A program made the position numbers and the translations under genes. This document shows positions 60,327 to 64,000 of a stretch of 64,000 bases of DNA, in pieces. The notes beneath the pieces were generated by a model. That model did not search any database, had not been told where the DNA came from, and was given only the letters and a program-made list of their open reading frames with translations. Source of the DNA: an uncultured bacterium (GTDB lineage: Bacteria; Cyanobacteriota; Vampirovibrionia; Gastranaerophilales; Gastranaerophilaceae). The stretch is taken from positions 1 to 64,000 of the forward strand of contig CADBUY010000001.1 of NCBI GenBank assembly GCA_902797965.1, read 5' to 3'. The number at the start of each line of letters is the position of its first letter. Within the stretch, counting starts at the first letter, position 1.

Positions 60327-61763
60327 TTACTTTATTACAACATCCAATGTTTCGTAATCGTTAAGGTATGGTAAATGTTCTTCTGTTATCAATTCCCCCG
60401 GTAGAAGAATTGAAATTCCCGGAGGACATTCTGCAATTACTTCTGCTGAAATTCTGCCAATTGCGTCTTCTTTTTTTACGGTTTCTTTTTCTGCATAATA
60501 AGCATCTCTCAGGCTCATCATGATTTTTGGTTCAAGCATTGGCATGTGTTTGCGTTTTTCCAAATAATATATGTCTTTATAATTTTCTTTGGCAATTTTC
60601 TCTAAAGCATCCGCCAGATATTTAAAATCAGAACGCTTGTTACCTAAATTGCAAAGAATTAAAACGCCAACATCAGAAGCAGATTCGACTTCAATCTGAA
60701 AATCTATTTCAAGAATTGATTCTAGTCTTTTTCCTGAAAGTCCGTCTATTTTAATAAATACTTTTGTTACGTCCGTTTTGTATCCAAAATCAGCTTTAAG
60801 CTGATGAAGATTAGGAATATTATCCAGACGTTTTCTCAAATATTTTGCGTTTGCAACGGCTTTATCGATAAGTTTTAAGCCTTGTTCGGTCTGCAAATTT
60901 GCTCTGGCTGCATCTAGGCTTGCAAGGAGCATCAAAGAAGGACTTGTAGTATGCAAAAGTTTAAGCGCTTTTTCAATGCTTTTTTCATCAAGACAGGACT
61001 CTTTTGAAATATGGAGCATGGAAGTTTGGCTCATGCTGCCGCCTGTTTTATGGAGTGAATGAACAACTGCGTCTGCACCTAATTTTAGTGCCGTTTCAGG
61101 GAGGTGTTTATTAAAGTTCCACAAACATCCATGCGCCTCGTCTACTACAAGCGGTACATTATATTTTTTGCAGACCATGCTTATTGATTTTATATCTGAT
61201 ACAACGCCCTCGTAAGTAGGGTTTGTAATCCAAACCATAGAAATATCTTTATCTTTTTCTAATAGTTCTTCAATCTGCCATGCTTCAATATTTCCCCAAA
61301 TTGACCAGTCTTCAATTCTGTTTGGGCAAACCCATACAGGTTCGGCACCTGATATCATAAGACCAGTTAAAACCGAACGGTGGCAATTTCTGTTAACAAT
61401 AATTTTTTGTCCTTTTTTTGTCATAGACATGGCAATTGCAAGATTGCCTGCTGTTGAACCGTTTAAAAGGAAGAAAGTTTTTTTTGCGCCAAATGCTTCT
61501 GCCGCAAGTTCTTGAGCTTCCTTAATAGGACCTGTTGCGGGATGTAAAGTTCCTAAGTTATCAAATTCATCCGTTGTATCAATATTTAAAGCCTTCTCAC
61601 CTATAAGTTTTTTAAAGTCTTTAAAAACAGCTTTTCCCTTCGTATGTCCGGGAATATGGAATTGATATGTCGGATTTTCATACGCAACTTTTAGAGCCTC
61701 AACAATCGGTGCTTTTACTAAAGTGCGTTCTTCTATATTTGTTTTGTCTATATTTTTAACCAA
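60327..61763 (-). CDS. Orn/Lys/Arg decarboxylase, PLP-dependent
   Basis: 478 residues from TTG 61763 (AAGGAAG upstream). PLP-binding lysine Lys239 in VHSLHKTGGSMSQTS, with DEAHG (208-212) contributing the Asp that holds the pyridine nitrogen. The length near 480 matches the shorter bacterial SpeA/YaaO-type enzymes rather than the 700-residue inducible forms. Decarboxylates lysine, arginine or ornithine; substrate is not clear from sequence. Monocistronic. Confidence 0.93.
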   Translation of the reverse strand: MVKNIDKTNIEERTLVKAPIVEALKVAYENPTYQFHIPGHTKGKAVFKDFKKLIGEKALNIDTTDEFDNLGTLHPATGPIKEAQELAAEAFGAKKTFFLLNGSTAGNLAIAMSMTKKGQKIIVNRNCHRSVLTGLMISGAEPVWVCPNRIEDWSIWGNIEAWQIEELLEKDKDISMVWITNPTYEGVVSDIKSISMVCKKYNVPLVVDEAHGCLWNFNKHLPETALKLGADAVVHSLHKTGGSMSQTSMLHISKESCLDEKSIEKALKLLHTTSPSLMLLASLDAARANLQTEQGLKLIDKAVANAKYLRKRLDNIPNLHQLKADFGYKTDVTKVFIKIDGLSGKRLESILEIDFQIEVESASDVGVLILCNLGNKRSDFKYLADALEKIAKENYKDIYYLEKRKHMPMLEPKIMMSLRDAYYAEKETVKKEDAIGRISAEVIAECPPGISILLPGELITEEHLPYLNDYETLDVVIK

Positions 61764-61830
61764 TTACTTTTCTTCCTTAGTTAATATTTACTAATAAATA
61801 TAATATCCGAAAAAAATTATTTTTGCTATA

Positions 61831-61858
61831 AAACATCAAAGTTTATAAATTGATGTTT
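61831..61858 (-). terminator. Possible terminator of the TonB/TPR gene
   Basis: AAACATCAA pairs with TTGATGTTT (9 bp), and on the reverse strand a T-rich tract follows some bases later. The remaining gap 61764-61966 holds no gene. Confidence 0.5.
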
Positions 61859-61966
61859 CTATTAAAGACTACAGGTTTGAAAGACAAAATACCAAATTGT
61901 AAGGAGATAATAAAGAAAACACGTTTTCTGAATTAACAATAAAATCAAAACACTTGCATTTTCTCA

Positions 61967-62776
61967 TTATTTATTTCTCATAATGATTTCAGCACGATAT
62001 CTTTTGTAAGCATGGTTGAGTTCTGTCATACTGATTGCTTTATCTATATTATGAATAGCGTTATTATAGTCTCCCGCAAGGTCATAAGCGTTAGCCAACG
62101 TAAAGTATGCAAAAGGAGTTTCTTCTTGTGCTAATGCTTGTTTACATTTTTCTATACGTTTTTTATCATACAGCGTTTTCAATCTTTTACACTCAACTAA
62201 ATCGTCAGACGCTTCCGAGTGATTACCAAGAGCCTTATTGAGTTTATGTCTGCGTGCGTATAAAAAGTATGCTGCTGGATCACCTTCTATTTCTCTTATT
62301 GCTTGATCAATATACTTGAGAGCGGTTCTGTTGTCGCAATTTTCTGACATTTGAACAAGTTCTTTTATGTGGTCTGTTTTAACTATTGACGAATCAAATG
62401 AGTATACAACTGTAATGTTTTCTCTTCCTGCTTCATCAGGCAGTTGTGCATAAGGAGATGCTTTTTGGATTGAATTTAGAGCAGACTCATCATATAATCT
62501 GTTTCCTGAACTTTCTTTTATGTAGGAAGATAGTACATTTCCGCTTTTATCAATCTTAAATATTACTGTAGCATGTCCTTCTTCTATAACTTCCGGCGGT
62601 GTCCAGGCTTTCTGTATTTTTGAACGAACACCTGTCATATAGTCACTAAAATCGTACTTGATTGCAGTTTTTTTGTTACATTGATTTGTGTTATCATCAT
62701 AAGCAATTGCAGGGCAAGCAAGCATTAAACTCAGTGATAGCATAATAATAAACTTCAAATTTCTTCTCCCAAACAT
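61967..62776 (-). CDS. Exported protein with TonB-C domain and TPR repeats
   Basis: 269 residues. Sec signal (KFIIMLSLSLMLACPAIA) then a TonB-C-like domain (about 45-135: VRSKIQKAWTPPEVIEEGHA, VIFKIDKSGNVLSSYIKESS, ALNSIQKASPYAQLP). Two or more TPR units follow (TALKYIDQAIREIEGDPAAY; FAYFTLANAYDLAGDYNNAI). TonB_2-type domains lacking a membrane anchor are frequent in this lineage. It probably acts as a periplasmic scaffold. The promoter is excellent and leaderless. Confidence 0.85.
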   Translation of the reverse strand: MFGRRNLKFIIMLSLSLMLACPAIAYDDNTNQCNKKTAIKYDFSDYMTGVRSKIQKAWTPPEVIEEGHATVIFKIDKSGNVLSSYIKESSGNRLYDESALNSIQKASPYAQLPDEAGRENITVVYSFDSSIVKTDHIKELVQMSENCDNRTALKYIDQAIREIEGDPAAYFLYARRHKLNKALGNHSEASDDLVECKRLKTLYDKKRIEKCKQALAQEETPFAYFTLANAYDLAGDYNNAIHNIDKAISMTELNHAYKRYRAEIIMRNK

Positions 62777-62782
62777 AATCTA

Positions 62783-62811
62783 ATTTTATTTAAAAGAAGT
62801 ACTGATGTCTA
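62783..62811 (-). promoter_or_regulatory. Leaderless-type promoter of the TonB/TPR gene
   Basis: Reverse strand TAGACA (62811-62806), 17-base spacer, TAAAAT (62788-62783), then TAGATT and ATG. Five of six bases match consensus in both boxes. Confidence 0.78.
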
Positions 62812-63004
62812 TAATATATTAACTATTTGTAACGATAATTTTAATGTTACATTTACCTCATTTTTGTAAAGATTTTGTAATGATTTGACATGTTTAAGGT
62901 AAAATTAATTAATATTGGTAGAATTGTATATTCTACACTAGCTTACAAAAAACAGATTGCAATTCTTTGCATAAAAATAGAGAAAAGGAAAAGAGAAAGA
63001 GATT

Positions 63005-64000
63005 ATGACAAAATTTTTAACTTTAATGTTTACAATGTTAATGACATTACAAACTGCAAGTGCGCTGAATGTTGACGAATTTATGGATAAACATATTGCG
63101 CCTGTGTCAGACTTTGTAGCAGACATTATCTTTTTCCCTATAACTATTTGCGGAAGCAAAGTACCATTGATTATATTCTGGATTTTAATTGCAGGTATAT
63201 TCTTTACAATATATTTTAGAGGAATGGCAATCTGGGGATTTAAGCATGCAATAGAAGTGGTTGCTAAACCCGCAGGTGATGGCAAAGAAGGATGTGGTGA
63301 AGTTTCATCATTTCAGGCTCTTGCTACAGCTTTATCAGGAACAATAGGTATCGGAAGTATAGCAGGTGTTGCTATCTCTATTTCAATCGGCGGTCCAGGA
63401 GCAGCGTTCTGGATTTTTGTTGGTGCTCTTTTGGGTATGTCAATAAAGTTCGTTGAAGCAACCTTGGCTGTTAAATACAGAAGATTCAATCTCGATGGTT
63501 CTGTTTCAGGCGGTCCCATGCACTATATCGCTCATGGTTTAACAAGAAGAAAAATGCGCTGGCTGGGTCAACCATTGTCTGTTTTATTCGCAATCCTTTG
63601 TATCGGAGGCGGACTTACGGGCGGGAATATGATACAGATTAATCAGACTGCTCATCAAATTGTATTTATAACCGGTGGAGAAAATAGTATATTTCATGGA
63701 TTTACATGGGTAATTGGTTTGATTGCGGCAATACTTATCGGTATGGTTGTTGTTGGTGGTATTAAGAGTATAGCTAAGGTTACAACAATATTAACTCCGA
63801 CAATGTGCGTTCTGTATATCATTTCAGGATTAATAGTTATATTTGCAAATATAAAAGGCATGCCGCATGTAATATCACTGATTTGTCACGAAGCATTCCA
63901 TCCAACTGCTGTAGCAGGTGGTGTTTTCGGAACGATTATTATTGGTTTAAGACGTTCTGTGCAATCTAATGAAGCTGGAACTGGCGCTGCTGCAATTGTT
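63005..64000 (+). CDS. Alanine/sodium symporter (AGCS family), 5' part
   Basis: 332 residues visible, cut at the window end. ATG 63005 after AAGGAAAAG-type purines. The core shows the AGCS features GTIGIGSIAGVAISISIGGPGA, in pieces ALSGTIGIGSIAGVAISI and GGPGAAFWIFVGALLG, then VSGGPMHYIAHGL and the C-terminal signature GLRRSVQSNEAGTGAAA. Multiple helices. An extra N-terminal stretch (MTKFLTLMFTMLMTLQTASA) looks like a cleavable signal, unusual for the family. Imports alanine or glycine with Na+. The gap 62777-63004 carries TTGACA (62885-62890) and the 20-base motif at 62826. Confidence 0.9.
   Translation, partial: MTKFLTLMFTMLMTLQTASALNVDEFMDKHIAPVSDFVADIIFFPITICGSKVPLIIFWILIAGIFFTIYFRGMAIWGFKHAIEVVAKPAGDGKEGCGEVSSFQALATALSGTIGIGSIAGVAISISIGGPGAAFWIFVGALLGMSIKFVEATLAVKYRRFNLDGSVSGGPMHYIAHGLTRRKMRWLGQPLSVLFAILCIGGGLTGGNMIQINQTAHQIVFITGGENSIFHGFTWVIGLIAAILIGMVVVGGIKSIAKVTTILTPTMCVLYIISGLIVIFANIKGMPHVISLICHEAFHPTAVAGGVFGTIIIGLRRSVQSNEAGTGAAAIV

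Noticed and set aside
62890-63075. Small forward gene before the symporter
   Set aside because: It has no SD and overlaps the symporter start in another frame; the symporter frame from 63005 is clearly the real one.
1-64000. tRNA or rRNA genes
   Set aside because: No cloverleaf-like or rRNA-like segment was recognised by eye; this is a limit of reading without a covariance search.

Overview
The window is AT-rich, densely coded bacterial DNA in the standard code, with a genetic inventory typical of a diderm. Evidence for this includes type IV prepilin-like proteins with a G|F(T/S)xxE cleavage site, a TonB-C-like exported protein, lipoprotein and Sec signals, and LrgA/B. A cluster of unusual prepilins, small lineage-specific proteins and SD-less promoters all recall the non-photosynthetic cyanobacterial relatives (Melainabacteria/Vampirovibrionia, order Gastranaerophilales) of animal guts. 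That assignment is inference from protein style, not from a marker-gene search.

Layout: (1) 1-208, start of a reverse-strand gene cut by the window edge. (2) 527-8389, a forward phage block: beta-propeller-like tail protein, several small tail proteins, a long fibre with two copies of a lectin-like domain, a DUF1353 protein, then a terminase large subunit. No portal, capsid, integrase or lysin is seen, so this is a partial prophage or a retained tail cassette. Palindromic repeats flank it and lie inside it. (3) 8587-10192, a small membrane protein and an LrgA/LrgB pair. (4) 10257-21752, reverse-strand housekeeping: pepA, infB-rnpM(ylxR)-hypothetical-prfA, comEC, an unknown Ala/Gln/Ser-rich protein, thyX and an amino-acid binding protein. 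(5) 22071-29441, a reverse-strand run of five prepilin-like genes, three of them carrying a cysteine/glycine-rich module and a common C-terminal end. (6) 29801-33005, small, TPR and paired exported proteins. (7) 33002-36631, a HAD phosphatase, sugar ABC permease, glycosyltransferase and sugar-binding lipoprotein. (8) 36625-45853, a chemosensory locus: FimV-like membrane protein, double CheW, REC-GGDEF, MCP and a CheA-REC hybrid. (9) 45854-54611, coaD, a WYL regulator, a broken ORF6N gene, bioD, radA, a LysM protein, a putative metalloprotease, xerD-like and pncC. (10) 54792-64000, membrane proteins, a degenerate hybrid-cluster-protein homologue, a ferredoxin-nitroreductase, an ArsP_2-type exporter, an Orn/Lys/Arg decarboxylase, a TonB/TPR exported protein and the start of an alanine/sodium symporter.

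How parts may work together: the five prepilins and ComEC fit a type IV pilus/DNA-uptake apparatus. The chemosensory locus with its diguanylate cyclase and FimV-like protein resembles a Pil-Chp type surface-sensing controller of such pili. The pilus motors and secretin are not in this window.

A regulatory theme is visible. About ten genes have a good -10 box exactly 6 (once or twice 7) nt before the start codon and no Shine-Dalgarno, pointing to leaderless mRNAs, while neighbouring genes have clear SD sequences. The most interesting items are the Gly-rich pilin cluster, the leaderless promoter class, the degenerate hybrid-cluster protein, the chemosensory/FimV-like locus, and the tandem-repeat-plus-terminator locus near the WYL regulator.
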